From an uncultured Clostridium sp. (GTDB taxonomy: Bacteria > Bacillota > Clostridia > TANB77 > CAG-508), in NCBI GenBank assembly GCA_947388675.1, contig CANDRW010000009.1, positions 1-51,069 of the forward strand: a stretch of DNA of 51,069 bases. The letters are read 5' to 3'. The notes under the pieces are model-generated. The model made no database searches. It was not told the origin of the DNA and was given only the letters and a program-made list of their open reading frames with translations. The position numbers were made by a program, and so were the translations under genes. How positions within the stretch are numbered: position 1 is the first letter of the stretch; each line of letters opens with the position of its first letter. This document shows positions 9,724 to 16,996 of this stretch, piece by piece.

Positions 9724-10224
9724 TTAACGGCAAAATCTATGCTTACCAATGGTTTTAATCAATGGTCTTGACCAAATCCATTTATTAGTTGCAGTATCTG
9801 GATTAAAATAATAAATCGCTCCATCTGTTGGATCCCAACCATTTAGCGCATCTCTTGCTGCCTTTACAACTGTAGCACCTTCTTCTATTGGCACATTAAT
9901 CTGCCCATCTGCTACTGCTGTGAATGCACCTGACTGATAGATTACCCCTGCAATAGTATTTGGAAATTTAGAATCTTTGACACGATTCAAAATAACTGCT
10001 CCTACTGCTACTTGTCCCTCGTAAGGTTCTCCTCTCGCTTCTCCATTGATAGCTCTTGCGAGTAGTTGTACATCTGAAGTATTTCCACTGTTGCTACCTG
10101 CTGCATAAACAGGCTCTTGTCCAACTAATTCTAATATTCCCAAAACTGCTAAGAATGTAGATATCATAGTAAGTATCATTAAGATAGTTCTAAAAATAAT
10201 AGATTTTATTTTTTGTTTTTTCAT
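9724..10224 (-). CDS. sleB: Spore cortex-lytic enzyme SleB
   Basis: SleB is a lytic transglycosylase that breaks muramic-delta-lactam-containing cortex during germination. The 166-residue protein has an N-terminal membrane/signal segment (about 10-40, ending near VYAAG). It then has a full Hydrolase_2 domain: LLARAINGEARGEPYEGQ with the catalytic Glu, VGAVILNRV, FPNTIAGVIYQSGAF, YYFNPDTATNKWIWSRP and the family ending IGKHRFC. The peptidoglycan-binding domain found N-terminal in Bacillus SleB is missing, as in some clostridial versions. It starts after AAGGAG and precedes ypeB. Confidence 0.94.
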   Translation of the reverse strand: MKKQKIKSIIFRTILMILTMISTFLAVLGILELVGQEPVYAAGSNSGNTSDVQLLARAINGEARGEPYEGQVAVGAVILNRVKDSKFPNTIAGVIYQSGAFTAVADGQINVPIEEGATVVKAARDALNGWDPTDGAIYYFNPDTATNKWIWSRPLIKTIGKHRFCR

Positions 10225-10294
10225 GGTTAACTCCTTGTCTTAAAATTTTCTTTGCCACTATTTTGTGCATATTTTGTAAAAATATTCAAAAAAG

Positions 10295-10332
10295 AAAAAG
10301 CTAAAATAAGATTTTTCTTATTTTAGCTTTTT
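10295..10332. terminator. Bidirectional terminator overlapping the end of an XRE regulator gene
   Basis: Perfect 16-bp inverted repeat (arms 10295-10310 and 10317-10332, loop ATTTTT) flanked by A and T tracts. The left arm includes the stop codon and the right arm encodes the last residues of the regulator at 10301-10588. Confidence 0.85.
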
Positions 10333-10588
10333 GATTATATTGATCCATTCTCATTGGTAAATTAGCAGCGAGTTTTGCAGTCTTTTCATTTAGTAATAGT
10401 TCAGGAGGAATATGGAAGGACTTAGCCAAAAGACTAATATTTTTGCAAGTTAAATTAATTTTTCCACTTTCAATAACACTTAAATATGCTATTTTGAACT
10501 TAATTTTATTAGCATATTCTTTTTGTGTCATTCTATTTTGATAACGATACCATTTTACATTTAATCCTATGATTTCTGGCAAAGTCAT
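10301..10588 (-). CDS. XRE-family helix-turn-helix regulator
   Basis: A 95-residue DNA-binding protein. Residues 4-66 form a Cro/C1-type HTH: GLNVKWYRYQNRMTQKEYAN, then AYLSVIESGKINLT and LLAKSFHIPPELLL. The basic C-terminal tail (QKAKIRKILF) is encoded in the arm of a terminator hairpin. There is no dimerisation or sensor domain. It sits at the edge of the pilin-like/variable-protein island, so it may regulate those genes, but there is no direct evidence. Confidence 0.8.
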   Translation of the reverse strand: MTLPEIIGLNVKWYRYQNRMTQKEYANKIKFKIAYLSVIESGKINLTCKNISLLAKSFHIPPELLLNEKTAKLAANLPMRMDQYNQKAKIRKILF

Positions 10589-10659
10589 TTGTATTCTCTC
10601 CCTTCTCTTGTTCTTAGATAATATCTTTATACTCTATTTTTACTTTCCTTTTTCTGTTT

Positions 10660-10686
10660 TGGAAAAGAGAACCGTCCCCTTTTCCA
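10660..10686. repeat. Small palindromic repeat GGAAAAGAGAACC...TTTTCC, copy 2
   Basis: TGGAAAA/TTTTCCA arms, with GAGAACCGTCCCC between. It begins two bases past the stop codon of the prepilin-like gene, so it may form its 3' end. It matches copy 1 at 6311-6337 except for two or three bases. Confidence 0.65.
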
Positions 10687-10687
10687 C

Positions 10688-12937
10688 CTATTCTCCTACA
10701 TTATATTTCATTGCCCAGAAACCTGTTAAATCTTTATTATTAAATCTAAATGCTTCTGGTACTTGATAATCTGCTCTTGTTTCTGAACTTGTTCCGCTTA
10801 AGAACCTTACATCGCTTCTTTGTACTGCTTTGTTTCCGTCTAATTTAAATTCATATCTTGGTATCCAAGTGAAGTAAGTTTTTGTTCCATTATTCTGCGT
10901 TACAACATTTGCCCACTTTTGTTTTGAATAGTCATACCAATTATCTGGCATATTGCTTCCGTCCTTTGTTATCTTTTCTCCTATTGTTTCATTGCCGCTA
11001 TCGTCATATAGCACATAATAGGTGCAGTCTGGATTGAAGCCTGTTAATTCTGGTTTGTTTGGCTCTGCTGTTTTTACTCTCTTTGTTAAGCTTCCTACTA
11101 GTTGCTTTCCATTTCTTATTTCTACTAAAATAACATATTCTTTTCCACTTGTTAAACCATCAAAGGTTATTGTTTCTGTTGGGTCTGTAGTCGTTTTGTC
11201 TGGTCTTGAGTCTTTATTTCTAGATTTTCCACTGATGTAATAGTTATATGTCAAACCTGAAGTTGCTAAGCTTCCTTTTATACCCTTTATTGTAATTGAA
11301 CTTGAATTATATGCTACCTCTGCATTTAATGTTGAAGTGTCTGTATCTCCTACATTGTATTTCATTGCCCAGTAGCCTGATAATTCTTTTCCATTAAATT
11401 TGAAGGCTTCTGGTACTTGATAGCCTGATGTGACACCTGCTCTATTGCTTCCAGTTCCACCTTTAATTCCGTCTATAAACTTCACAACACTTTGTTGAGT
11501 TTGTCCCCCTACTAAGTAAAACTCATATCTTGGTATCCAGGTATAATAAGTTTCTGCATCATTATTTCTTACTACAATATTTGCCCATTCTGCTGAATCA
11601 TAATTGTACCAACCTGTTGGTGGTTCTTCACTAAGTGGTACTGTACTATATTCATTGTCATTTTCATCATATAACACATAGAATGTACTGTCTGGATCAA
11701 ACCCCGTTCTATCTGGTGGATTCACTATTGATGATGCATACACCATTGTATAGCTTCCTATCATTTCTCCTTTGCTATTATATCCTGTTATATTGATTAC
11801 ATTATCACCTTTTCTCATTCCTTTTAGTTCATATTTTTTTGTACTAATATTGGCAATATCTGTTTCTGTATATGCTTCTTCACTATTTAATGAAACAACA
11901 CATTTTACAATATCATTTCCATTTGTTATTTGTGTATTTGTTATTGTGATAATTCCTCTTGTTACTTTCATGTTATAGAAAATTGTAGTAGTTGTTGGTG
12001 CATCTCCTAAGTTATATTTCATTGCCCAATATCCTGGTAAATCTTGTCCATTAAACTGAAATGCTTCTGGTACTTGATACCCTTGTTTCTCTAGTTCTTC
12101 CCATATGGTCTCTTCTTCTGTATATGGATCTTTATAGCCATTATTCAAATCTATTAACTTTACATCTGCTCTTTGGCTTCCTTTATTTAATTTAAAACAA
12201 TATCTTGGTATCCAAGTATAGTAACATTCTATTCCCATATTTTCTGTTACTACATTAGCCCACTTACTTTCTGTATAGTTATACCAGTCTTCTGTTGCTT
12301 TAGAAAATATCCAATTTCCAGGCTCCATTACTCCATTCTCATTTTCATTTACATATCTTGTATAGTTTTCATTAAATCCTGTTAAATCTGGTGTACACAT
12401 ATATACACCATTTACATATTCGTAACTTCCATCTTTAATATTGGTGCCTGATGGTCTCTTTAATTCTAGTACTGGTATCCCTATTTCTAAACACCACTTG
12501 GCATCTCTTTCTCCATTTCTATTATGGTCATCTAGTACATAACATAATTCTCCATGATATACTACTGCATAGCGTTCATCTTGGCTTTCTATGTTATTTA
12601 CTATTTCACTCATTTGAGTATTGATATCTTCTGGCTTAATATCTACATCTGCTTCTATTTCTATTAATTCTAGTAAGGTATCTCCTGCATTAATACCATT
12701 GACATTAACATTCATAGAAGACGCTATTTTCCATGTAGTATATACATCTGCTTGTTCTTTATATGTGGACCATCTTGCTTTAAACTTAGCTTCATTTGCT
12801 TTATTGAAGATACTATTGTCGCCTAATAAATATGATATGGTAATACCTGCTAAGATTAAGAGAACAACTATTGTTACTACTAATGCTACTAGGGTTATGG
12901 CTTGTTCTTTCTTTTGTTTGTTTCTTTTTATCTTCAT
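10688..12937 (-). CDS. Prepilin-like surface protein with three tandem ~115-residue domains
   Basis: A 749-residue protein. The N-terminus has a short basic leader (KKEQA) and then ITLVALVVTIVVLLILAG, which matches a type IV prepilin/pseudopilin processing site and methylated helix, though the usual Glu at position 5 is absent. Three copies of one domain follow, at roughly 165-300, 410-535 and 625-749. Each carries TGF, WYDY or WYNY, WANVV, a YTWIPRYEF-like core and QVPEAFKFNGK...GYWAMKYNVGD. Short beta linkers separate them. The start at 12937 (ATG) is used because GGAG precedes it; the TTG at 12952 overlaps that site. It is probably displayed on the cell surface. It lies next to the variable secreted protein and may share a structure with it (inference). 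Confidence 0.8.
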   Translation of the reverse strand: MKIKRNKQKKEQAITLVALVVTIVVLLILAGITISYLLGDNSIFNKANEAKFKARWSTYKEQADVYTTWKIASSMNVNVNGINAGDTLLELIEIEADVDIKPEDINTQMSEIVNNIESQDERYAVVYHGELCYVLDDHNRNGERDAKWCLEIGIPVLELKRPSGTNIKDGSYEYVNGVYMCTPDLTGFNENYTRYVNENENGVMEPGNWIFSKATEDWYNYTESKWANVVTENMGIECYYTWIPRYCFKLNKGSQRADVKLIDLNNGYKDPYTEEETIWEELEKQGYQVPEAFQFNGQDLPGYWAMKYNLGDAPTTTTIFYNMKVTRGIITITNTQITNGNDIVKCVVSLNSEEAYTETDIANISTKKYELKGMRKGDNVINITGYNSKGEMIGSYTMVYASSIVNPPDRTGFDPDSTFYVLYDENDNEYSTVPLSEEPPTGWYNYDSAEWANIVVRNNDAETYYTWIPRYEFYLVGGQTQQSVVKFIDGIKGGTGSNRAGVTSGYQVPEAFKFNGKELSGYWAMKYNVGDTDTSTLNAEVAYNSSSITIKGIKGSLATSGLTYNYYISGKSRNKDSRPDKTTTDPTETITFDGLTSGKEYVILVEIRNGKQLVGSLTKRVKTAEPNKPELTGFNPDCTYYVLYDDSGNETIGEKITKDGSNMPDNWYDYSKQKWANVVTQNNGTKTYFTWIPRYEFKLDGNKAVQRSDVRFLSGTSSETRADYQVPEAFRFNNKDLTGFWAMKYNVGE

Positions 12938-12958
12938 ATTCTTATTCTCCAATTTTAG

Positions 12959-13201
12959 TTTTTTGCCTTACTTCGCTTGCGACGCGTGGACTATATTTTA
13001 TCTCTTTCTCTACAATTTTTCACACGTCACAGCTGACTTACGCATCGCATGGCCGCCTTATATAACTCCGCGTTGCTTCGTTGTATAGGTTATCTGTAAC
13101 GCTCGTTTCTCGCGAACAGCTGCCTTCGCCTACGAAGCTACACTTTGTGTATCTTGTAGGCATAAGCCATCCGTAACTCACTTACGTATTGTATGGCTGC
13201 C
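12959..13201 (-). other. G+C-rich structured spacer directly downstream of the variable gene
   Basis: No reading frame of note, but the base composition is far richer in G+C than its surroundings. Read on the minus strand it contains several hairpins: GCCAT...ATGGC enclosing CGTAA/TTACG just past the stop codon, GCCTAC/GTAGGC with an inner TACAC/GTGTA, and CCTATACAAC/GTTATATAAGG. A unit ending GCCTTA occurs twice (13031-13060 and 13175-13204), and the copies differ mainly by C/T changes. The second copy runs into the stop codon of the variable gene. Structured sequence beside a variable repeat is a known requirement of DGR targets; the function here is unproven. Confidence 0.55.
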
Positions 13202-13381
13202 TTAAAGTCCGGTGCCGACCACTGCTACCCCACGACCACAGCTAGTGTAGCCAGCCCAAGTGCAGCTGGTGTAGCCGCCATGAAAGGAGAACATCCCACC
13301 GTTGCCACGTAGGAAACCGATGTTAGCATTGCCGGGCCAGCTAACGCTACCGCCATATGAAGTGCCATGCCAGCCAGAACA
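13202..13381 (-). repeat. Variable-repeat-like 3' segment (VR candidate)
   Basis: This 60-codon segment, including the stop codon, aligns to the cassette at 44088-44246. The terminal 40 nt are identical. It is 7 codons longer than the cassette (two in-frame gaps of 3 and 4 codons), so that cassette is a relative rather than its exact template. AAC occurs only twice here. Confidence 0.7.
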
Positions 13382-13918
13382 GCCGGGATTAGTAGTGTAT
13401 GTGTCTTTGCCGAGTGCGTCTCCGACTTTGGCTGAGGTTTGATCGTTAATTTTATATAAATCGTAATATCTTGCGTCTTTTCCTACTGTACTTGCAGAGC
13501 ATACCCCTGCAGTCCACTCCCATCTATTTCCAGGTACATATACTCCTGTTACGTTTCCTGTAGTACTTTTTACAGGTGCATCAGCTAATTTTCCGCTCCA
13601 TCCGAATCCAGATGCAGATAAAATAGCCATTGCTCCGTATTCGGTAGTTCTCATCATGTGCACATCAATATTATTACTACTACTGGTGGCAACAAGATTA
13701 GTTCCAATTGTCTCATTTAATCCCATTGTTTGTCCACTTTTTTCCATTTCCCTTATACTTTGTATCCAACTAGCTCCTGTTGCTGTTTTTCCTTTGCTGT
13801 GTGTTGTTGAATTTGCCTGTAAGGCTGCTTTGCTTGCGTTTCCGCTTATGGTTAATATTCCAAGTAGTAATGTACTTGTTACTAAAATTTGTTTTAATTT
13901 TCTTGTGTTTTTCTTCAT
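13202..13918 (-). CDS. Secreted protein with a C-type-lectin/FGE-like variable C-terminal domain (candidate DGR target)
   Basis: A 238-residue protein. The start at 13918 follows GAAAGGATG; the in-frame upstream start at 14008 lies inside the promoter/operator. Residues 1-33 are a signal peptide (basic KKNTRKLK, hydrophobic ILVTSTLLLGILTI). The mature part has TTEYGAMAILSASGFGWSG, NVTGVYVPGNRWEWTAGV, ARYYDLYK and GDALGKD, the pattern of the formylglycine-enzyme/C-type-lectin fold used by many DGR variable proteins. The last 59 residues (FLRGNGGMFSF ... CGRGVAVVGTGL) are G+C-rich and homologous to the orphan cassette at 44088-44246. Ligand-facing positions carry Gly, Ser, Tyr and Cys where the cassette has Asn. 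Transcription is probably repressed by the divergent XRE regulator. Confidence 0.8.
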   Translation of the reverse strand: MKKNTRKLKQILVTSTLLLGILTISGNASKAALQANSTTHSKGKTATGASWIQSIREMEKSGQTMGLNETIGTNLVATSSSNNIDVHMMRTTEYGAMAILSASGFGWSGKLADAPVKSTTGNVTGVYVPGNRWEWTAGVCSASTVGKDARYYDLYKINDQTSAKVGDALGKDTYTTNPGCSGWHGTSYGGSVSWPGNANIGFLRGNGGMFSFHGGYTSCTWAGYTSCGRGVAVVGTGL

Positions 13919-13979
13919 TTTTTCATCCTTTCTTTCAACTCTTAGTATATTTATTCTCATTTTGAGATACCTTATTTTT

Positions 13980-14008
13980 AGGTTATCACAGTTTGTGATA
14001 GAAGTCAA
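13980..14008 (-). promoter_or_regulatory. Promoter of the variable gene with a palindromic operator between -35 and -10
   Basis: On the minus strand TTGACT (14003-14008) and TAACCT (13980-13985) are 17 bases apart. A perfect inverted repeat, TATCAC-5 nt-GTGATA (13984-14000), fills the spacer, a classic repressor position. The XRE gene starting at 14052 diverges from here and is the likely source of the repressor, which could also control itself. Confidence 0.6.
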
Positions 14009-14027
14009 GAATTATTTTCTTGTGCTT

Positions 14028-14033
14028 TATAAT
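14028..14033 (+). promoter_or_regulatory. -10 box of the divergent XRE gene
   Basis: TATAAT lies 18 bases before the ATG at 14052, with a GAGGGGG ribosome site between. The -35 is weak (TCAAGA at a 17-base spacing). The operator at 13984-14000 lies upstream of it. Confidence 0.5.
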
Positions 14034-14051
14034 TAATTTGAGGGGGTTAAC

Positions 14052-14270
14052 ATGAGATTAAAAGATTTAAGAGAAGACCATGATCTAAAACAAATAGATA
14101 TTGCTAAACTTCTTAATTGCAAACAAAATACTTATTGCCAATATGAGTCTGAAAAAAGACAAATTTCAATTTCTTCTTTGAAAAAGTTGGCTATTTTTTA
14201 TAATACTTCTATTGACTATATCGTAGGCTTAACAGATGACCCTACTCCTTATCATAAAAAGCAAGATTGA
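14052..14270 (+). CDS. XRE-family regulator, divergent from the variable gene
   Basis: A 72-residue, single-domain Cro/C1 HTH protein: LKDLREDHDLKQIDIAKLL, then NTYCQYESEKRQISISSLKKLA and the common ending DYIVGLTDDPTPY. It is the only plus-strand gene in this stretch and points away from the variable secreted-protein gene, sharing its 130-base promoter region with a perfect palindrome. The simplest reading is a local autoregulatory repressor of the adhesin-like gene. A terminator follows the stop codon by 12 bases. Confidence 0.88.
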   Translation: MRLKDLREDHDLKQIDIAKLLNCKQNTYCQYESEKRQISISSLKKLAIFYNTSIDYIVGLTDDPTPYHKKQD

Positions 14271-14282
14271 TAAAATAACATC

Positions 14283-14314
14283 AAAAAACTCTAACATTTT
14301 TGTTAGAGTTTTTA
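14283..14314. terminator. Bidirectional terminator between convergent genes
   Basis: AAAAACTCTAACA and TGTTAGAGTTTTT arms around TTTT. It serves the XRE gene on the plus strand and the wall-hydrolase gene on the minus strand. Confidence 0.92.
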
Positions 14315-14327
14315 TATTTTTATTTTA

Positions 14328-15338
14328 TTACATTGCGTTGAAATATACATTACCACCTATGTTAACTCCTGATGCACATCCTGCTGAACGGAATGATAAG
14401 TAATTATGATTTCTTTTACCATTTAAGGCATCGACTACAGCTTGTTTTACATGTGCTGGATAGTTACCATTTAATCTTTTTACCCAATGGCTATCAATTG
14501 AGTAACAGAATTGTCCTGGTGCTTTATATTGGCTTAATGGATCTGTTCCATTATATTTCCATCTACTACTTGCTGCTCTGTTGCATGCTGTAGTAATAAC
14601 TGCAAGTGATGCATTATAGCTTGAAGATGCTTCTTGTGCAGTAATAGCACATAATAAATCTAATTCTGCTTCTGAGTAGCTCCATTTACCTGATGCATAA
14701 CTTACTCTAGGTCCACTACTTCTAGTTGTTACTGTTTGTTTATTTCTAACTTCAACAATTTTGTTAACTGGCTTTTTAATAACTTTTGAAGAAATTTCTT
14801 TCTTTTCAATTTCTTTGTTATTTTGATATTTTATTTTATAAGTAACTTCTTTTAAACCGTCTACACCATATTGTACAATTCTATCTTGTTTTGCACCTGT
14901 TCCAGATGCTACATTCTTTTTGATTGTTTCATATGGTATTTTTACTTTTTTGACTACAATTTTTTCAACAATTGTGTCATAACTTTTTAAAATTTCTTCT
15001 GCTGTAATTTCTTCAGATGTCTCTACAATGTCAGCTTCTTCAATCTCTTCTTCTGACATTTTAGAAATTTTAATTGTTTTGTTATCAGATAGTTCTGATG
15101 TTAAATCAGGTACTACCTTTTCATCATCTAATAGAATAATGTGGTTTTCATCAAGTATCTCTGATACCTTTGTCTTACTTGTTAGTACATTCATTTCATA
15201 TCCACTAGCTAAAACTATCTTAACGTTACGGAAATTGACATTTCCTGCCATTACACCGACTGTCATAATCAACATAAAGATTAAGCTAATGCATATAATC
15301 TTTTTCAGTGATATTGATGCTTTATCATCATTTTTCAT
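14328..15338 (-). CDS. Secreted cell wall hydrolase with DUF348, G5 and SleB-like domains
   Basis: A 336-residue exported protein. Residues 10-32 are a signal/membrane segment. A ubiquitin-like DUF348 domain (about 33-95, with YEMNVLTSKTKVSEIL) follows, then a G5 domain (about 125-205, with IPYETIKKN and YGVDGLKEVTYKIKY). The C-terminal Hydrolase_2 domain (225-336) has YSEAELDLLCAITAQEASSS with the catalytic Glu, and VITTACNRAASSRW. The layout resembles the YabE/RpfB class of resuscitation-type wall enzymes, with a SleB-like rather than a 3D catalytic domain. It is probably a peptidoglycan hydrolase for growth or germination. The ribosome site is GGAGGA. Confidence 0.85.
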   Translation of the reverse strand: MKNDDKASISLKKIICISLIFMLIMTVGVMAGNVNFRNVKIVLASGYEMNVLTSKTKVSEILDENHIILLDDEKVVPDLTSELSDNKTIKISKMSEEEIEEADIVETSEEITAEEILKSYDTIVEKIVVKKVKIPYETIKKNVASGTGAKQDRIVQYGVDGLKEVTYKIKYQNNKEIEKKEISSKVIKKPVNKIVEVRNKQTVTTRSSGPRVSYASGKWSYSEAELDLLCAITAQEASSSYNASLAVITTACNRAASSRWKYNGTDPLSQYKAPGQFCYSIDSHWVKRLNGNYPAHVKQAVVDALNGKRNHNYLSFRSAGCASGVNIGGNVYFNAM

Positions 15339-15538
15339 AAGATATTGTTCCTCCTTTTATTTAAGACCAACAACTATATTATACCATGTTTGTTAAGAAA
15401 TGTCAAATTTCCGTAGGTTTTGACGTAAGTCTTCCCCTGCCTTAAGTCTGCAAAATATTACAAAAATGGTAAATTTCGAAAAGCATCTATTAGTATATTA
15501 TATGCAGGCTTGTACATGAATATGACTATTTTTTTAAT

Positions 15539-16330
15539 TTATTTTATTTCGAAAATTCTTTCTGCATTTTCATATGTAATTTTAGCAATTTCCTCTACTG
15601 ATATACCTTTTACTTGTGCTATTTTTTCTGCCATGTATTTTACATTTCTTGAGTCATTTCGTGTCCCTCTTTTTGGTTCTGGTGCTAAGTAAGGGCTATC
15701 TGTTTCTATTAAAATTCTTTCTAACGGCACTGCTTGAATTGCCTCCCCAGCATTTTTTGCATTTTTAAAAGTAATTGGTCCTGCAAAGGATATATAAAAG
15801 CCAAGCTTTAATCCTTCACGAATTAAATCTAAATTGAGTGGGCAACAGTGAAATATGCCTTTTTTGATTGGTGTTATTTCGCTTTTTAATATTTCTAATG
15901 TATCGTAAACTGCTTCTCTAGTATGAATGACAATTGGTAATTCTAGTTTATTGGCTAACTCTATTTGCTTTTGGAAAGCTAGTTTTTGTTCTCCCTTATT
16001 TTCTTTATTCCAGTAATAATCTAGTCCAATTTCTCCAATGGCTACAACTTTCTCATTTTTTGCAATTGTTTCAATTTGTTGTAGTTCTTGATTTAATATT
16101 TGTTCATAGTCTGATCCCTGTTCTGGAATATCATTTGGCGAAATTCCTACAATTGCATAGATATTTTGATGTGCATTTGCTATTTGAACCGCTTCTTTTG
16201 AAGCTTCTAAGCTATATCCTGCACAAATTAATTTTGTTACACCTTCTTGGAAAATTGCTTGCAAAACTTCTTCTCTATCTTGGTCAAACTTCTCGTCATT
16301 ATAATGAGCATGAGAGTCAAATAATTCCAT
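15539..16330 (-). CDS. tatD: TatD-family metal-dependent DNase
   Basis: A TIM-barrel hydrolase of the TatD family (3'-5' exonuclease/DNA repair, cytoplasmic). The 263-residue length is standard. Metal ligands are visible: FDSHAHYND at the start, AIGEIGLDYYWN with Glu, VIHTREA and IFHCCP with His, and LIETDSPYLAPEP with the catalytic Asp. It lies downstream of acpS on the same strand, the two being separated by a 151-nt structured repeat. Clostridial tatD often sits beside metG, which is not present here. Confidence 0.95.
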   Translation of the reverse strand: MELFDSHAHYNDEKFDQDREEVLQAIFQEGVTKLICAGYSLEASKEAVQIANAHQNIYAIVGISPNDIPEQGSDYEQILNQELQQIETIAKNEKVVAIGEIGLDYYWNKENKGEQKLAFQKQIELANKLELPIVIHTREAVYDTLEILKSEITPIKKGIFHCCPLNLDLIREGLKLGFYISFAGPITFKNAKNAGEAIQAVPLERILIETDSPYLAPEPKRGTRNDSRNVKYMAEKIAQVKGISVEEIAKITYENAERIFEIK

Positions 16331-16357
16331 TTTTTCTTCTCCTTTTTACAATATTAT

Positions 16358-16508
16358 TTATAATTAATTAACTAAGAACATTATAAAAACGCAGACCGCG
16401 CAAGGCGAGTTTACGAGCGCCTTCCGTTTCTTTCTTTAATCTGCTTTTAGCATAATGAAAGAAATGGACAGCAAGGTCAAGTGATATAATGTTCTTAGTT
16501 AATTATAA
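16358..16508. repeat. Multi-stem structured element, copy A
   Basis: A 151-nt element bounded by 24-28-nt inverted arms (TTATAATTAATTAACTAAG and its complement). Inside are, in order, a GACC/GGTC stem, the conserved GCGCAAGGCGA and GCGCCTT blocks, a TTTCTTTC/GAAAGAAA stem and CAAGGTCAA. Copies B (22902-23071) and C (45940-46096) share the core but have unrelated outer arms. It lies between acpS and tatD. Confidence 0.75.
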
Positions 16509-16512
16509 AAAT

Positions 16513-16887
16513 CTATTTAAAAATAATTGTAAAACTTGCTACTGCATATTCCGCTATATGAGAAAGGCTTAAATCCATGCTCTCAATACCTGCTAGATTT
16601 AGCCTTTCTAAGTTTACTATTGGTTTATGTTTAGTATCATTTTGCACTTCTATTTTTGTCCAAATATCCCCAATTTCTTTTGGAAGCTTACTAGATATCG
16701 CCTTAAATACCGCTTCTTTTGCTGCAAATCTAGCCGCATAGTGTTGATACTCCATTTTCCCTGTATTACTACAATATTCTATTTCTTTAGAAGTATATAC
16801 TCTTTCTAAAAACTTTTCTCCCTGTCTTTCAATTGCTTCTTGAATTCGTTTCACTTCAATTATGTCTATACCTGTCTTTATTTCCAT
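16513..16887 (-). CDS. acpS: Holo-[acyl-carrier-protein] synthase
   Basis: Transfers 4'-phosphopantetheine from CoA to acyl carrier protein, activating it for fatty-acid synthesis. The 124-residue protein is the normal size. It has the metal-binding Asp in KTGIDIIEVKRI and Glu in FAAKEAVFKAI, with SLSHIAEYAVA near the end. The start at 16887 follows AAAGGGGTAAGA at good spacing; the in-frame ATG at 16905 has no ribosome site. It is followed by tatD. Confidence 0.93.
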   Translation of the reverse strand: MEIKTGIDIIEVKRIQEAIERQGEKFLERVYTSKEIEYCSNTGKMEYQHYAARFAAKEAVFKAISSKLPKEIGDIWTKIEVQNDTKHKPIVNLERLNLAGIESMDLSLSHIAEYAVASFTIIFK

Positions 16888-16919
16888 TCTTACCCCTTTT
16901 TTCATGTTTAGTTATTAAT

Positions 16920-16994
16920 GTGTCAGTTTAGGGACGTACCTTTAGCCAACACTTTTTCAAAGCGTCAGCTAAAGATACGTCCCTAAACCAACAC
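16920..16994. repeat. Large palindromic repeat, GTGTCAGTTTAGGGACGTA family
   Basis: A 75-nt near-perfect palindrome: GTGTcaGTTTAGGGACGTA at one end and TACGTCCCTAAACcaACAC at the other, with an inner TTTAGC/GCTAAA pairing. It fills the gap between the unknown tail-anchored protein gene and acpS and probably ends the upstream transcript. Shorter relatives are at 5165, 36610, 44290 and 48796. Confidence 0.75.
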
Positions 16995-16996
16995 TT

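Noticed and set aside
12621..13088. A 155-codon plus-strand open frame ending in the structured spacer
   Set aside because: It is mostly antisense to the prepilin-like gene, with no ribosome site and no protein-like pattern.
16358..16508. Known ribozyme or IscB omega-RNA (HEARO) identity for the multi-stem element
   Set aside because: The GCGCAAGG block brought twister-sister to mind, and the size HEARO, but the rest of the conserved bases and pairings do not fit and no IscB/TnpB gene is nearby.
16358..16508. Simple MITE or insertion sequence relic
   Set aside because: Terminal inverted repeats differ completely between the three copies and I see no consistent target duplication; kept as a structured element of unknown nature.
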